Of a DNA stretch of 64,000 nucleotides, positions 41,201 through 52,277 are shown one piece after another; position 1 is the stretch's first letter; every line of letters begins with the position of its first letter. The position numbers were made by a program, and so were the translations under genes. Origin of the DNA: Rhodanobacter sp. DHB23. GTDB lineage: Bacteria > Pseudomonadota > Gammaproteobacteria > Xanthomonadales > Rhodanobacteraceae. The notes beneath the pieces were generated by a model. The model was not told the origin of the DNA, did not search any database, and saw only the letters and a list, made by a program, of their open reading frames with translations. The DNA lies in NCBI RefSeq assembly GCF_014842975.1, contig NZ_JACYXK010000024.1, forward strand, positions 144,535-208,534, in the 5' to 3' direction.

Positions 41201-41881
41201 GCCGGCGATGCGCAACGGGCTGCCGTCCACGTTCATCGCCAGCAGCGGCTGCACGAACACGTCGGTGTCGCGCGGCAGGTTGGCGATGAACGGGATGCCC
41301 AGGTCGAGATGGTCGATGTGGTGCGTGGCGTTCGACACCGCGTCGGTGAAGGCGATGTCGCCATCGGTGACGCTGATGTTGGACAGCGCGAAGCGCGCTG
41401 GCTGGCTGCCCGGCTTCGGCGGACCGCCGGCGAATTTGGTGATCAGGTCGGAGAAGTTGAACTGCTGCGGCGCGGTGCGCGCGATGTGCAGCTGCGGATG
41501 CTGCAGCGAGAGTTCGTCGAGGATCGGCGCCAGGCGGAACAGCGAGCTCCACGAGGCATTGACCACGGTGCGGTCGATGTCCACGAACGGCGAACGGCCA
41601 TCGCGGTCGCCGATGTGCAGCTTGTCCAGTTCCAGCCGCAGGGTGAACGGATCCAGGTGCACCGCGTCCACGCTGACCGGGCGGTCGAGCAGGGCGGTGA
41701 GCCGGGTCTGCAACTGGCTCCTGATGATCGGTGGAGCGACCAGGAAACCGAGCAGGCCGAACACAACCAGCACGATGGCAATCACCAGCACGGTCTTGCG
41801 CGTGCGCCGCGAGCGATACAGCCGTCCGGCGCGGTCGCGCGCCATCGCCAGAGGGGAAGCTGCTGGGCGAGGATCGTTCAT
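38279..41881 (-). CDS. AsmA-like / DUF748 protein
   Basis: 1,200-residue protein with one N-terminal membrane segment (about residues 30-50, TVLVIAIVLVVFGLLGFL) after a basic cytoplasmic tail, then a very long periplasmic part. The DUF748 pattern is visible: RPVSVDAVHLDPFTLRLE near residue 68, repeated beta-strand units, and GYPITKGRLTMDVHYQLDNG followed by a conserved HAFVNLIGRAVTSPF block. A low-complexity Ala/Thr/Pro stretch lies around 785-815. The last 180 residues include an OmpA-like VDPKFDEDGLRK segment. AsmA-like proteins form elongated grooves that move phospholipids or help assemble the outer membrane. That role is family knowledge. Confidence 0.88.
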   Translation of the reverse strand: MNDPRPAASPLAMARDRAGRLYRSRRTRKTVLVIAIVLVVFGLLGFLVAPPIIRSQLQTRLTALLDRPVSVDAVHLDPFTLRLELDKLHIGDRDGRSPFVDIDRTVVNASWSSLFRLAPILDELSLQHPQLHIARTAPQQFNFSDLITKFAGGPPKPGSQPARFALSNISVTDGDIAFTDAVSNATHHIDHLDLGIPFIANLPRDTDVFVQPLLAMNVDGSPLRIAGQTKPFADSLESDISFSLDHLDLPRYLGYVPAKLPVAIPRGQLSGKLDLQFVQAKSGPQVRLGGQLQLDDFALATPDNAPLLELAHADAALADVEPLLSRYRLGAVLLNGLSLHYTRTAGGHSNFDALTGGDSAKPAAPAKAATPATEVGIAALTLQGGRFEYTDASGHKPATLALENIHGTLRGLSTIAAPPAALDIATTLNGGSLALSGKLDVANSRYDGKLGLKGVGLPPLLPLAPPMLNAELAKGTLDADGQLLADWGKSFNLTLQTTTATINDLALQQGKRSPLAWQSLEAGITQLDLASSTAQLDHVTLHGLQVEARRLQDGNIDLTGLMKSEPSHGPRKPSPPSPGWHWSIAHVGVDGMLALTDPRIAGRNSRTALKLAHASFDGLSSDMHKPLKLAVDGGIGRGSLRVDGTLRPQPRDANLQVRTARLDIAPLQSLVAVPLNVTLTSATLSADGHVRYRDHQPQALLDWRGRVTLGNVRVQDKLTGDDFLRWNSLSASGLSVRMGEDVPHVTVAGLALDDFYARVIINANGRTNMQDVVANPAAAPVSVTQARQTPSATTKPQAAATPASAGTAAAPVADITIGGITLARGHLNYTDNFIKPNYTANITQLDGKVGAFGTAGGPPADMNLQGQLDDNAPVDITGTINPLAPTAFLDVKGKADGVELTHLSPYSGKYTGYPITKGRLTMDVHYQLDNGKLNADNHIFITQLTFGDAIQGPGISHLPVKLAVALLKDADGNIDVDVPVSGSLDDPQFSVGGLIWHAFVNLIGRAVTSPFRLIASAMGGGGKQQDLGYVEFAPGSSVLDAKAQDKLAQIVKILQQKTSLKLDITGRVDPKFDEDGLRKTMVDDLVQQEAGEGTDLSKLTPDQYDKYLKKAYKHAKFTKPRDAIGLTKSQPPDVMRKLLETNMPVDADALRHLAERRADAVRAALRGKLDDSRVFVLAPKVDAKGIDDAGKTTRVDFGLH

Positions 41882-42101
41882 GATCGCGGTATCCCGTTGC
41901 GCGTCGACCGTGAAAGTTTACGTGAAAGGAAAATCGGCGGCGTGGCTCACTTTCCTTCGCGCTTCGTTGCGGCCTGCATGGCCTGTTGCAGGGAGTGGAA
42001 ACCCACGCCAAACGCAAGGACATGCACCAATTGACCGCTTCAACCCCCGGGAGTAGAAGTCCGGATAGCCACGACAACGCGGCATTTGCAGGAGCGAAGC
42101 C

Positions 42102-42653
42102 ATGAAACGTGCAAATGGGCTACTGCTTGGCCTTGCCGTATCGATGTTGTTCGGAGCGGGTGTCGCCGCCCACGATGCTTCGCCGGCAAGTCTTCCCCAA
42201 TCGGCAGCCAGTGGCGCCACCCAGGCCCGGTCCGGCACGGTCACGAACATTCCCCTGCTGGTGATCGTGACCAACAAGGGGCAGGTTCGCGACATCCAGC
42301 ATTCGCAGCGCTTGCCCACGCAGGTGAACCAGCTGCTCTGGAACAGCGTGCAGGACTGGACCAGGTCACCCGCCCGCGTCAACGGCAAGCGTGTCACGGC
42401 GCAGGTTTACATGGATGTGGCCTTGCACGCGGAGCCGCGGGCCGACGGCAGTTCCAACGTCTATTTCACCCTGGCCTCGATCGGCCCGGTCATGCGCGGC
42501 TACTGGAGAATGCGCGGCGACCGCATCAACGGTCCGTGCGAGATGGTGACGGGCAACATGACCGCCGGCGTCGGTGGTACTGGCGCCTGGTGCACGTTCA
42601 AGCTCACGGCGGGAATTCCGTCGACGGCGACCGGGACACCTTCCGCCAAATGA
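42102..42653 (+). CDS. Exported protein of unknown function
   Basis: 183-residue protein with a clear signal peptide (1 to about 23, GLLLGLAVSMLFGAGVAAHD). The mature part has no family I recognise; it contains two cysteines (near CEMVTG and WCTFKL) that could form a disulfide, a VIVTNKGQVRDIQHSQ strand and a conserved-looking WNSVQDWTRSPAR. The ATG has GGAGCGAAGCC upstream. It is a single gene followed by a strong terminator, flanked by DUF748 (divergent) and tdh (convergent). Likely periplasmic or outer-membrane associated. Confidence 0.75.
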   Translation: MKRANGLLLGLAVSMLFGAGVAAHDASPASLPQSAASGATQARSGTVTNIPLLVIVTNKGQVRDIQHSQRLPTQVNQLLWNSVQDWTRSPARVNGKRVTAQVYMDVALHAEPRADGSSNVYFTLASIGPVMRGYWRMRGDRINGPCEMVTGNMTAGVGGTGAWCTFKLTAGIPSTATGTPSAK

Positions 42654-42661
42654 CGACCATG

Positions 42662-42695
42662 AAAAACGGGCCGGCTTCTGAAGCCGGCCCGTTTC
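42662..42695. terminator. Bidirectional terminator
   Basis: 14-bp perfect stem AAACGGGCCGGCTT with loop CTG, T tracts on both sides. It serves the exported protein gene (plus) and tdh (minus). Confidence 0.88.
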
Positions 42696-42711
42696 GCTCG
42701 CATCCAACGCA

Positions 42712-43734
42712 TCAGTTCCAGGAACAGACGACCTTGCCGCAGGTACCGGCATCCATCAGGTCGAAGCCCTTCTGGAAATCGTCGATGTGGATCTGGTGGG
42801 TGAGCGCCTTCTGCAGCGGGAAGCCGGTCAGCACCATCTGGGTCATCTTGTACCAGGTCTCGTACATGCGGCGGCCGTAGATGCCCTGCAGGGTGAGGCC
42901 CTTGAAGATCACCTTGTCCCAGTCGATGCCGGCGCCGCGCGGCATGATGCCGAGCATGGCGACCTTGCCGCCGTGGTACATGCAGTCGAGCATGTCGCCG
43001 AACGCGCGCGGGTTGCCGCTCATTTCCAGACCCACGTCGAAGCCTTCCATGTGCAGATCCTTCATCACGTCCTTCAGCGACTGGTTGGCCACGTTCACCA
43101 CGCGGGTGGCGCCCATGTCGGCGGCCAGCTTGAGGCGGTAGTCGTTGATGTCGGTGACCACCACGTTGCGCGCGCCCACGTGCTTGGCGATGCCGGCGGC
43201 AATGATGCCGATCGGGCCCGCGCCGGTGATCAGCACGTCTTCGCCGATCAGGTCGAACTCCAGCGCGCAGTGCGCGGCGTTGCCGTAGGGGTCGAAGAAC
43301 GCGGCCAGCTCCGACGGGATCTGGTCCGGGATCGGCCACAGGTTCGAGGCCGGCATGGTCATGTATTCGGCAAACGCGCCGTTGCGGTTCACGCCGATGC
43401 CGATGGTGTTCGGGCACAGGTGCTGGCGGCCGGCGCGGCAGTTGCGGCAGTGGCCGCACACGATGTGGCCTTCGGCCGAGACGCGGTCGCCGATCTTGTA
43501 GCCGGTGACGCCGGGGCCGATCTCCACGATGCGGCCGACGAACTCGTGACCGATGGTCAGGCCCGGCTTGATCGTGCGCTGGCTCCACTCGTCCCACTTG
43601 TAGATGTGCAGGTCGGTGCCGCAGATCGCGGTCTTCTCCAGCTTGATCAGCACCTCGTTCGGGCCGACTTCGGGCACCGGCACCTCTTCCATCCAGATGC
43701 CTTTCTCGGCGTGGCGCTTCACCAGGGCTTTCAT
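42712..43734 (-). CDS. tdh: L-threonine 3-dehydrogenase
   Basis: 340-residue zinc alcohol dehydrogenase-type enzyme oxidising threonine to 2-amino-3-ketobutyrate with NAD. Catalytic zinc ligands are in [10 protein letters not shown] and GHEFVG; the structural zinc lobe has [15 protein letters not shown]; the NAD fold has [18 protein letters not shown]. The start at 43734 ([15 protein letters not shown]) aligns with E. coli Tdh (341 aa). An in-frame ATG four codons upstream (43746) is possible. Its product is the substrate of Kbl, encoded upstream in the same direction but not adjacent. Confidence 0.95.
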   Translation of the reverse strand: MKALVKRHAEKGIWMEEVPVPEVGPNEVLIKLEKTAICGTDLHIYKWDEWSQRTIKPGLTIGHEFVGRIVEIGPGVTGYKIGDRVSAEGHIVCGHCRNCRAGRQHLCPNTIGIGVNRNGAFAEYMTMPASNLWPIPDQIPSELAAFFDPYGNAAHCALEFDLIGEDVLITGAGPIGIIAAGIAKHVGARNVVVTDINDYRLKLAADMGATRVVNVANQSLKDVMKDLHMEGFDVGLEMSGNPRAFGDMLDCMYHGGKVAMLGIMPRGAGIDWDKVIFKGLTLQGIYGRRMYETWYKMTQMVLTGFPLQKALTHQIHIDDFQKGFDLMDAGTCGKVVCSWN

Positions 43735-43831
43735 CGTCTGCGGCATGAGGGGGAATCCAGTGGCTGGCCCGAACGGGCGGGGAAAGACCGCGATTATAAA
43801 TCCACGGCCGCCGTCGCCGCGCCCCGGGCGG

Positions 43832-44551
43832 CTACTGGTCGATGCGCACGTAGTTGCGGTGGAACACCACCGGGCGTTGCAGGAACCCCGGCTGCCACTG
43901 TTCGGTGACTTGCAGGGCATGCCCGTCGGCGGAGCGCGACCAGGTTTCGTCGAGATGGCTGCCGTCGTTGAATTGCAGGCTGAAGCGCAGGTCCTGGCCG
44001 GCATCCTGCCGGTGGGCGATGGCGTTGCCGTCCAGCGTGTGCCGGTCGCGGCCGCTGACCGGCACGGCCAGTTGCTCGCCGTTTTCGAGCCTGGCCTGCA
44101 GCGCGTCGGCATCCTGCTGCACGATCAGCACGGCGTCGTTGGCCAGGGTGGGCGGCAGTTTGAGCATGTCGTCGTCGCTGAACGAATCGGCCGACGTGCT
44201 GCTGGCGTCCGCCTTGCCACCGCCGTGCCCGTGCCCGCCGCCACCCATGCCGCCTGAATGGCCGCCTCCCATCCCGCCGCGTCCGCCCGAGTGGCCGGAA
44301 TGGATGCCTTGTTGCGACGAGTTGCCGCTGGACGAGGCGCTGGCCGGTGCCACGCTGGGGGATTGCTCGTGCCGCAACTCGGCACGCAGCATGGCGGTGA
44401 CCTGCTCCGGACTGTCGCTGCCCGTGTCGTTGAGGCGCCACAGGCCATTGAAGTCGGGCAGTGCGATGGGCTGTTGCGCGATGGCCCAGGTGCTTGCGGC
44501 GACCAGGGCGGAGGCGAGGAGGGCGGCGATCAGGGGGCTGGACTTGGGCAT
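43832..44551 (-). CDS. Exported Gly/His-rich protein of unknown function
   Basis: 239-residue protein with a signal peptide (1 to about 25, ending AIAQ). The centre (about 80-112) is a Gly/His/Ser tract with motifs [15 protein letters not shown] and GGHGHGGG that could bind metal. The C-terminal part (from [14 protein letters not shown] to the end) has beta-strand character and a conserved-looking [29 protein letters not shown] end. I know no name for the family. It lies upstream of tdh on the same strand with an about 100-bp gap. Confidence 0.72.
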   Translation of the reverse strand: MPKSSPLIAALLASALVAASTWAIAQQPIALPDFNGLWRLNDTGSDSPEQVTAMLRAELRHEQSPSVAPASASSSGNSSQQGIHSGHSGGRGGMGGGHSGGMGGGGHGHGGGKADASSTSADSFSDDDMLKLPPTLANDAVLIVQQDADALQARLENGEQLAVPVSGRDRHTLDGNAIAHRQDAGQDLRFSLQFNDGSHLDETWSRSADGHALQVTEQWQPGFLQRPVVFHRNYVRIDQ

Positions 44552-44605
44552 GCAGGGGCAAACGCGCGAGACGGTTTGTCGATTACAGGCAGGCCATGCC
44601 GGGTT

Positions 44606-44651
44606 CTATCCACAGCGGATGTGGATACGCACGGGACAAGCATGTGGACAA
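44606..44651. promoter_or_regulatory. Cluster of three DnaA-box-like sites upstream of miaA
   Basis: CTATCCACA (44606-44614), TGTGGATAC (44620-44628, inverted) and TGTGGACAA (44643-44651, inverted) each match the DnaA box TTATCCACA at 8 of 9 positions. The first two form the dyad TATCCACA-N5-TGTGGATA. They lie in the divergent region, 55 bp from the Gly/His-rich gene and 100 bp from miaA. No AT-rich unwinding region is seen, so this is more likely regulatory or titrating than an origin. Confidence 0.5.
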
Positions 44652-44752
44652 CTCCGTTTCACGCCGTTGTCACAGGCACTTGCCACGCATTGGCGAAGTT
44701 TTGTCCAGCTGCGTTCGGCTACGCTTGCGCATCCGCTGCCGTCACGACCCGC

Positions 44753-45760
44753 ATGAGCCTCGACGCACGTCCCCTCGCGATCTTCCTGATGGGCCCCACC
44801 GCCTCGGGCAAGACCGCGCTCGCCTGCGAGCTGGCGGACCGCTTCCCGCTGGGCCTGCTCAGCGTGGATTCGGCGCTGGTGTATCGCGGCCTCGACATCG
44901 GTGCGGCCAAGCCGGATGCGGCCACGCTGGCGCGCCATCCGCATGCGCTGATCGACATACGCGATCCGGCGCAACCGTATTCCGCGGCGGAGTTCCGCGA
45001 CGATGCGCTGGCGGCCATGCGCGGAATCACGGCGCAGGGCAGGGTGCCGCTGCTGGTCGGCGGCACCGGCCTGTATTTCCGTGCGCTGCAGCGTGGGCTT
45101 TCCGAGCTGCCCGAGGCCGATCCTGCCGTCCGCGCGCGACTGGCGGACGAGGCCGCACGCATCGGTTGGCCGGCCATGCATGCGCGACTGGCGCAACGCG
45201 ATCCCGCCGCCGCCGCGCGCATTGGCCGGAACGATGCCCAGCGCCTGCAACGTGCGCTCGAAGTGATCGAGTTGAGCGGGCGGCCATTGTCCGAGCTGCA
45301 GCGCGGCGGCAGCGGCGGGGTATTTCCGTGGCGGGTGCTCAAGCTGGCGCTGTTGCCGGCGGATCGCCGGCCGCTGCATACGCGCATTGCGCAGCGTTTC
45401 GACGCGATGCTGGCGGCAGGCTTCCTCGAGGAAGTGCGCGTGCTGCGCAAGCGTGGCGACCTGCATGCCGACCTGCCGGCGATACGCGCGGTGGGTTACC
45501 GGCAGGGCTGGGAATACCTGGACGGCCAAGGCGATGCCGCGGACTTCCGCGACCGCGCGATCTTCGCCACCCGGCAACTGGCCAAGCGGCAGATCACCTG
45601 GCTGCGCGCCGAGCTGGACGCGCGCGTGCTCGACCCGGAGCTGGCGCCACCGCTCGCGCGGGCCGCCGAAGCCGTGCGGCCGTTTCTTGGAGCGACGGGC
45701 CGAAGCGGCGGTGATTCCGTGCGCCATCGCCCGGAAAACCCCCTTCCTTCAAGCCCTTGA
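44753..45760 (+). CDS. miaA: tRNA dimethylallyltransferase
   Basis: 335-residue MiaA, which adds an isopentenyl group to A37 of tRNAs reading UNN codons. P-loop [14 protein letters not shown] starts at about residue 13; [29 protein letters not shown] and the C-terminal [12 protein letters not shown] are family marks. The start at 44753 begins two codons before the conserved core in a way common to the family. The last 25 residues are Gly/Ser/Pro-rich and less conserved. It heads the classic miaA-hfq-hflX-hflKC-purA arrangement. Confidence 0.96.
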   Translation: MSLDARPLAIFLMGPTASGKTALACELADRFPLGLLSVDSALVYRGLDIGAAKPDAATLARHPHALIDIRDPAQPYSAAEFRDDALAAMRGITAQGRVPLLVGGTGLYFRALQRGLSELPEADPAVRARLADEAARIGWPAMHARLAQRDPAAAARIGRNDAQRLQRALEVIELSGRPLSELQRGGSGGVFPWRVLKLALLPADRRPLHTRIAQRFDAMLAAGFLEEVRVLRKRGDLHADLPAIRAVGYRQGWEYLDGQGDAADFRDRAIFATRQLAKRQITWLRAELDARVLDPELAPPLARAAEAVRPFLGATGRSGGDSVRHRPENPLPSSP

Positions 45761-45844
45761 ACCCGGTTAACATCGATTCCGTTGGGCCGGGGCGCCAATG
45801 GCGTTTTTTCCCCGGTCCGGGTGCCGCTCAGGGGAGAACAAGAA

Positions 45845-46123
45845 ATGTCCAAGGGACAATCGCTGCAGGATCCTTTCCTCAATGCCTTGCGCCGCGAACG
45901 CGTGCCGGTGGCCATCTACCTGGTGAATGGCATCAAGCTGCAGGGTACGGTCGAGTCTTTCGACCAGTTCGTGGTGTTGCTGCGCAACCAGGTCAGCCAG
46001 ATGGTGTACAAGCACGCCATCTCGACCGTGGTGCCCAGCCGCAACGTGCGTATCGGCACCGGCCACGAGGGCCACGAGGCGCATGTCGACGCAGCTCCCT
46101 CGGCCGACGCCACGGATGCTTGA
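45845..46123 (+). CDS. hfq: RNA chaperone Hfq
   Basis: 92-residue Sm-like protein that forms a hexamer and pairs small RNAs with mRNAs. The N-terminal [19 protein letters not shown] is typical; Sm1 has [15 protein letters not shown] and Sm2 has [14 protein letters not shown] with the YKHA proximal-face residues. The C-terminal tail (about 25 residues) is acidic and His-rich (GHEGHEAH). GGGGAGAACAAGAA supplies the ribosome site. It lies 84 bp after miaA, whose terminal part may contain its own promoter. Confidence 0.98.
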   Translation: MSKGQSLQDPFLNALRRERVPVAIYLVNGIKLQGTVESFDQFVVLLRNQVSQMVYKHAISTVVPSRNVRIGTGHEGHEAHVDAAPSADATDA

Positions 46124-46195
46124 TTGACGGCCGGTTGGCCCATATGAAGGCAGGGTCGTCCCGACTCCGCCCATTCGCAGAGGCCGCCATCCCAC

Positions 46196-47593
46196 GTGTT
46201 TGATCGTCAGAAGAAAGGCGAACGCGCCGTACTCGTGCTGCCGCACGCGCGCGGCAGCGGCGATGCCGAGCGTCGCGCGGCCGAATTCGCGGAGCTGGTC
46301 AAGTCGGCCGGCGCCGAGGTGCTGGGCAGTATTTCCGCGCGCGTGGAAGTACCCAATCCGCGCTTTTACATCGGCAGCGGCAAGGCCGATGAAGTGGCCG
46401 AGATGGTGCGTGCGCTGGAGGCCGACCTGGTGCTGGTCGACCACCTGCTCAGCCCGGTGCAGGAGCGCAATCTGGAGAAGCACCTCAGTGCGCGCGTGGT
46501 CGATCGCGCCGGCCTGATCCTGGACATCTTCGCCCAGCGCGCTCGCTCGCACGAAGGCAAGCTGGAAGTGGAGCTGGCCCAGCTCAAGCACGTCGCCACC
46601 CGGCTGGTGCGCGGCTGGACCCACCTGGACGCCCAGCGCGGCGGCGCGATCGGCAACCGCGGCCCCGGCGAAACCCAGCTGGAAACCGACCGCCGCCTGC
46701 TCGCCGAACGGGTGAAGCAGCTCACCAAACGCCTCGAAAAAGTGCAGACCCAGCGCGGCCAGCAGCGCCGCGCGCGTCTGCGCAACACGGTGCCGCGGGT
46801 GGCCCTGGTGGGCTATACCAATGCCGGCAAGTCCACCTTGTTCAACACGCTCACCGCCGGCGGCGTGTATGCCGCCGACCAGTTGTTCGCCACGCTCGAT
46901 CCCACCGTGCGCCGGCTCGACGACCTCGCCTGCGGCCCGGCGGTGATCGCCGACACCGTGGGTTTCATCCGCGAGTTGCCGCACGACCTCGTCGCGGCTT
47001 TCCGCGGTACGCTGGCCGAGGCGCGCGACGCCGACCTGCTGCTGCATGTCAGCGATGCCGCCGACGAGGAGCGCGAGCCGCTGCGCCGCGTGGTCGACCA
47101 GGTGCTGGAGGAGATCGGCGCGGGCGACGTGCCGCAGCTGCGCGTCTTCAACAAGATAGATTTGATGGGTAGTACGGGTGCCGGCGGTGACGCCAGTGCC
47201 GGCGTCCCTGCCGGCGAAGATCAAGCAGGCGCCGCTCCGGATGTGGCGGCTCGCGAAACGGCCATGCAACCGCGCATCGATCGCGACGCCGAGGGCAAGC
47301 CGCAGGCCGTGTGGCTGTCGGCTGCCACCGGCGCGGGTATCGAACTGTTGCGCCAGGCGCTGGGCGAGCTGCTCGGCGGCGAGCGGGTGCAGTCCGAGTT
47401 GCGCCTGCCGCTGACGGCGGGCCGGTTGCACGCGCGGCTGAAGGCCGCCGGTGCGATCGCCGGCGAGCAGGTGGACGAGCACGGCTGGTGCCTGCGCATC
47501 GACGCGCCGCGCAGCGTGATCGCGCCGCTCAACGGTGGCAGTACCGCAGAAAACGAACTGCTGCGCGGGCTGCTGGCCGGCGTGGCATCCTGA
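46196..47593 (+). CDS. hflX: Ribosome-splitting GTPase HflX
   Basis: 465-residue GTPase that binds the 50S subunit and splits stalled ribosomes. The N-terminal HflX domain has NPRFYIGSGKADEV, the middle GNRGPGETQLETDRR, and the G domain GYTNAGKSTLFNTL, DTVGFIRELPHDLV and FNKIDLM. The start is GTG (46196), giving MFDRQKKGERAV. Between the NKID motif and the SAATGAG (G5) motif there is an insertion of about 40 residues rich in Ala/Gly/Asp (DNA 47167-47285), longer than usual. It lies between hfq and hflKC as in many gammaproteobacteria. Confidence 0.95.
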   Translation: MFDRQKKGERAVLVLPHARGSGDAERRAAEFAELVKSAGAEVLGSISARVEVPNPRFYIGSGKADEVAEMVRALEADLVLVDHLLSPVQERNLEKHLSARVVDRAGLILDIFAQRARSHEGKLEVELAQLKHVATRLVRGWTHLDAQRGGAIGNRGPGETQLETDRRLLAERVKQLTKRLEKVQTQRGQQRRARLRNTVPRVALVGYTNAGKSTLFNTLTAGGVYAADQLFATLDPTVRRLDDLACGPAVIADTVGFIRELPHDLVAAFRGTLAEARDADLLLHVSDAADEEREPLRRVVDQVLEEIGAGDVPQLRVFNKIDLMGSTGAGGDASAGVPAGEDQAGAAPDVAARETAMQPRIDRDAEGKPQAVWLSAATGAGIELLRQALGELLGGERVQSELRLPLTAGRLHARLKAAGAIAGEQVDEHGWCLRIDAPRSVIAPLNGGSTAENELLRGLLAGVAS

Positions 47594-47753
47594 TTTCGCC
47601 CGGTTCTGCTAAAATGCCCAGCGTTTGTGCTGCCGAAAAACCTCGGTCGCCGCATCGACACGCGATCCCCTCACGCCACATGCGATTTCCCTTATCCACG
47701 ATGCGTTCCGGCGCAGTTTGCCGGCCTCCCAAGCGCCCCCCAGGAGACTGACA

Positions 47754-48832
47754 ATGGCTTGGAACGAACCCGGTGGCGGGCAGCGCGACCCATGGAACCG
47801 GCAGCGCCCGAATAACGGCGGCCTGGCGCCGGACCAGTGGCTGAAGAGCTTCGGCAAGCATCTCGGCAAGCTGGGCCGTGGCCCCGGCGGCATCCTCGTC
47901 GCGATCGTCGTGGTCGTCGTGGTGTTCCTGCTGATGAGCAGCTACACCATCATCGACGCGCGCCAGGTCGGCGTGGTGCTGCGTTTCGGCGAGTACTCGC
48001 GCACCTTGCCGCCCGGCTTCCACCTCAAGCTGCCCAACCCGGTCGAGACGGTGGACAAGGTCGAGGCCACGGGCATCCGTTCGGTCAACGACCGCGTTTC
48101 CATGCTCACCCGCGACGAGAACATCATCACCATCGACTTCACCGTGCAGTACCAGGTGGACGATGCGTACAAGTACCTGTTCTCGGTGAGCGACCCGGAC
48201 GGCAGCGTGAGCGCGGCGGCCGAGGCCGCGGTGCGTTCGGTGGTCGGCGGCAGCGACATGGACCAGGTGCTTTCCGCCGATGGCGCGACCCTGGTGACCG
48301 AGGCGCAGCAGGCGCTGCAGAAGACGCTGGACGGCTACAACTGCGGCCTGCGCGTCACCGAGGTGAGTTTCCAGAACGTGGCGCCGCCGGCCGAGGTGAA
48401 GGACGCCTTCGACGACGTCAACAACGCGCGCGAGGACAAGCAGAGCATCGAGAACGCCGCGCTGGCCTACGCCAACAAGGTGGTGCCGGTGGCGCGCGGC
48501 GACGCGTCGCGCATCGCCGCCGAGGCCGAGGGCTACAAGGCCGAGCGCATCGCGCGCGCGCAGGGCGACACCGCCCGTTTCGACCTGCTGCTCAAGGAAT
48601 ACAAGGCCGCGCCCGTGGTGACGCGCAAGCGGCTGTGGCTGGAGACGATGGAAAAAGTGGCGGCCGACAATCCCAAGGTGATCGACGGCTCCGGCGGCCG
48701 CAACATCATCAACCTGCCCGGCGGCAACCATGCGCATCCTGCGCCGGACGACGGCGGCAAGGCCGCCGCGGTGGTCGCGCCCGCCGCGGCCAGTTCCACC
48801 GGCGATGCCGCCACGGACAAGGGAGGCCAGCC

Positions 48833-48836
<4 letters not shown>
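47754..48836 (+). CDS. hflK: FtsH protease modulator HflK
   Basis: 360-residue SPFH/band-7 protein, partner of HflC in the periplasm-facing cage around FtsH. A Gly/Pro/Asn-rich N-terminus (PGGGQRDPWNRQRPNNGG) precedes the membrane segment (about residues 46-64, GGILVAIVVVVVVFLLMSS), then the SPFH domain with GVVLRFGEYSRTLPPGFHLKLP, and a helical region ending in an Ala-rich tail. The ATG follows CAGGAGACTGACA. Its stop overlaps the hflC start (ATGA). Confidence 0.96.
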
Positions 48837-51047
<2,211 letters not shown>

Positions 51048-51070
51048 TCGATGCCCGCAGCCGGTGAAAC

Positions 51071-51105
51071 AAGCAAAAGCCCCGCATTGCGGGGCTTTTG
51101 CTTTG
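51071..51105 (+). terminator. Terminator after purA
   Basis: 15-bp stem AAGCAAAAGCCCCGC with 3-nt loop ATT and complement ending in CTTTTGCTT. The msrB -10-like TACACT (51108-51113) begins right after it. Confidence 0.88.
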
Positions 51106-51175
51106 GCTACACTCGCTTGGATCGGCCCTGCGCGACCCCATCTCGGTTCGCGTCGATCCCGAGCGGAGACCTGCC

Positions 51176-51622
51176 ATGTCCGTGTATCGCAAGACACCCG
51201 AAGCCATCGCCCGACTGACGCCCGAGCAATACCGCGTCACCCAGGAGAACGCCACCGAATACCCCGGCACGGGCGAATACCTGCACACCACCGCCGTGGG
51301 CATCTACGTGGACGTGGTGTCGGGCGAGCCGCTGTTCGCCTCCAGCGACAAGTTCGAATCGCATTGCGGCTGGCCCAGCTTCACCAAGCCGCTGGCGCCG
51401 GCCAGCGTGCAGGAGTTGCGCGACGCCTCGCACGGCATGATCCGCACCGAGGTGCGCTCGTCGCAGGGCGACAGCCACCTGGGCCATGTTTTTCCGGACG
51501 GTCCCGCCGAACGCGGCGGCCTGCGCTACTGCATCAACTCCGCCTCGCTGCGTTTCGTGCCGCGTGCCGAGATGGAAGCCGAAGGCTACGGCGCATGGCT
51601 GGACCAGGTGGAGGGCGCATGA
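51176..51622 (+). CDS. msrB: Peptide methionine-(R)-S-oxide reductase, zinc-less type
   Basis: 148-residue MsrB repairing the R form of methionine sulfoxide. The catalytic Cys119 is in [11 protein letters not shown] and Cys64 in ESHCGWPSF can serve as recycling cysteine. The two CxxC zinc-binding pairs of the zinc type are missing ([11 protein letters not shown] in place of the first), so this is the metal-free form. [13 protein letters not shown] is intact. A TACACT -10-like hexamer lies 62 nt upstream. The stop overlaps the msrA start (ATGA). Confidence 0.95.
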   Translation: MSVYRKTPEAIARLTPEQYRVTQENATEYPGTGEYLHTTAVGIYVDVVSGEPLFASSDKFESHCGWPSFTKPLAPASVQELRDASHGMIRTEVRSSQGDSHLGHVFPDGPAERGGLRYCINSASLRFVPRAEMEAEGYGAWLDQVEGA

Positions 51623-52137
51623 TGGCCACCGAACGCGCCGTACTCGCCGGCGGCTGCTTCTGGGGCGTGCAGGAGTTGCTGCGCAAGCTGCCGGGCGTGC
51701 TGTCCACCCGCACGGGCTATGCCGGCGGCGACGTGCCCGACGCCACCTATCGCCACCACGGGACGCATGCCGAGGCGGTGGAGATCGTGTTCGATCCCGC
51801 GCGCATCGGTTACCGCGAGCTGCTGGAATTCTTCTTCCAGATCCACGACCCGAGTACGCCGAACCGGCAGGGCAACGATCGCGGCAGTTCCTACCGCTCG
51901 ATGATCCTGTATGCCGACGAAGCGCAGAAACGCGTCGCCGGGGACACCATCGCCGACGTGGATGCCTCCGGCCTGTGGCCGGGGCGCGTGGTCACCGAGG
52001 TCCGACAGCTGGGCGATTTCTGGGAAGCCGAGCCGGAGCACCAGGATTACCTGCAGCATTACCCCACCGGCTACACCTGCCATTTCGTGCGGCCCGGCTG
52101 GCGTTTGCCGCGCCGGGCGGACGGTACCGGGCGCTGA
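51619..52137 (+). CDS. msrA: Peptide methionine-(S)-S-oxide reductase
   Basis: 172-residue MsrA with the catalytic GGCFWG (Cys13) near the N-terminus, [45 protein letters not shown] (split across the active site) and the C-terminal [15 protein letters not shown]. No signal peptide is seen, so it is cytoplasmic. Two ATG codons stand side by side (51619 and 51622); the first overlaps the msrB stop and is coupled. Together they repair both sulfoxide forms. A hairpin terminator follows. Confidence 0.96.
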   Translation: MMATERAVLAGGCFWGVQELLRKLPGVLSTRTGYAGGDVPDATYRHHGTHAEAVEIVFDPARIGYRELLEFFFQIHDPSTPNRQGNDRGSSYRSMILYADEAQKRVAGDTIADVDASGLWPGRVVTEVRQLGDFWEAEPEHQDYLQHYPTGYTCHFVRPGWRLPRRADGTGR

Positions 52138-52193
52138 TGCGGGCAGGCCGTCCTCATCCATGCGCATGGTGACATCGGCCGCCGGGCCAAAGT

Positions 52194-52223
52194 GAAGAAG
52201 GCCCCGCATGCGGGGCCTTCTTC
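52194..52223. terminator. Hairpin between msrA and the low-complexity gene
   Basis: Perfect 15-bp palindrome GAAGAAGGCCCCGCA / TGCGGGGCCTTCTTC with no unpaired loop bases by sequence. T tracts are short on both sides, so termination is probable but not strong. Confidence 0.65.
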
Positions 52224-52277
52224 CGTTCTGCATGGGCACCAGCCCGATTGCCGTGGCCTCATGCATGGGCCAAGGCT

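Noticed and set aside
38540..42034. 1,164-residue frame on the plus strand
   Set aside because: It is antisense to the DUF748 gene and shows only repetitive Val/Arg/Gln/His composition.
44606..44651. Chromosomal replication origin
   Set aside because: There is no dnaA, dnaN, gidA or rpmH nearby and no AT-rich unwinding stretch; three DnaA-box-like sites alone are not enough.
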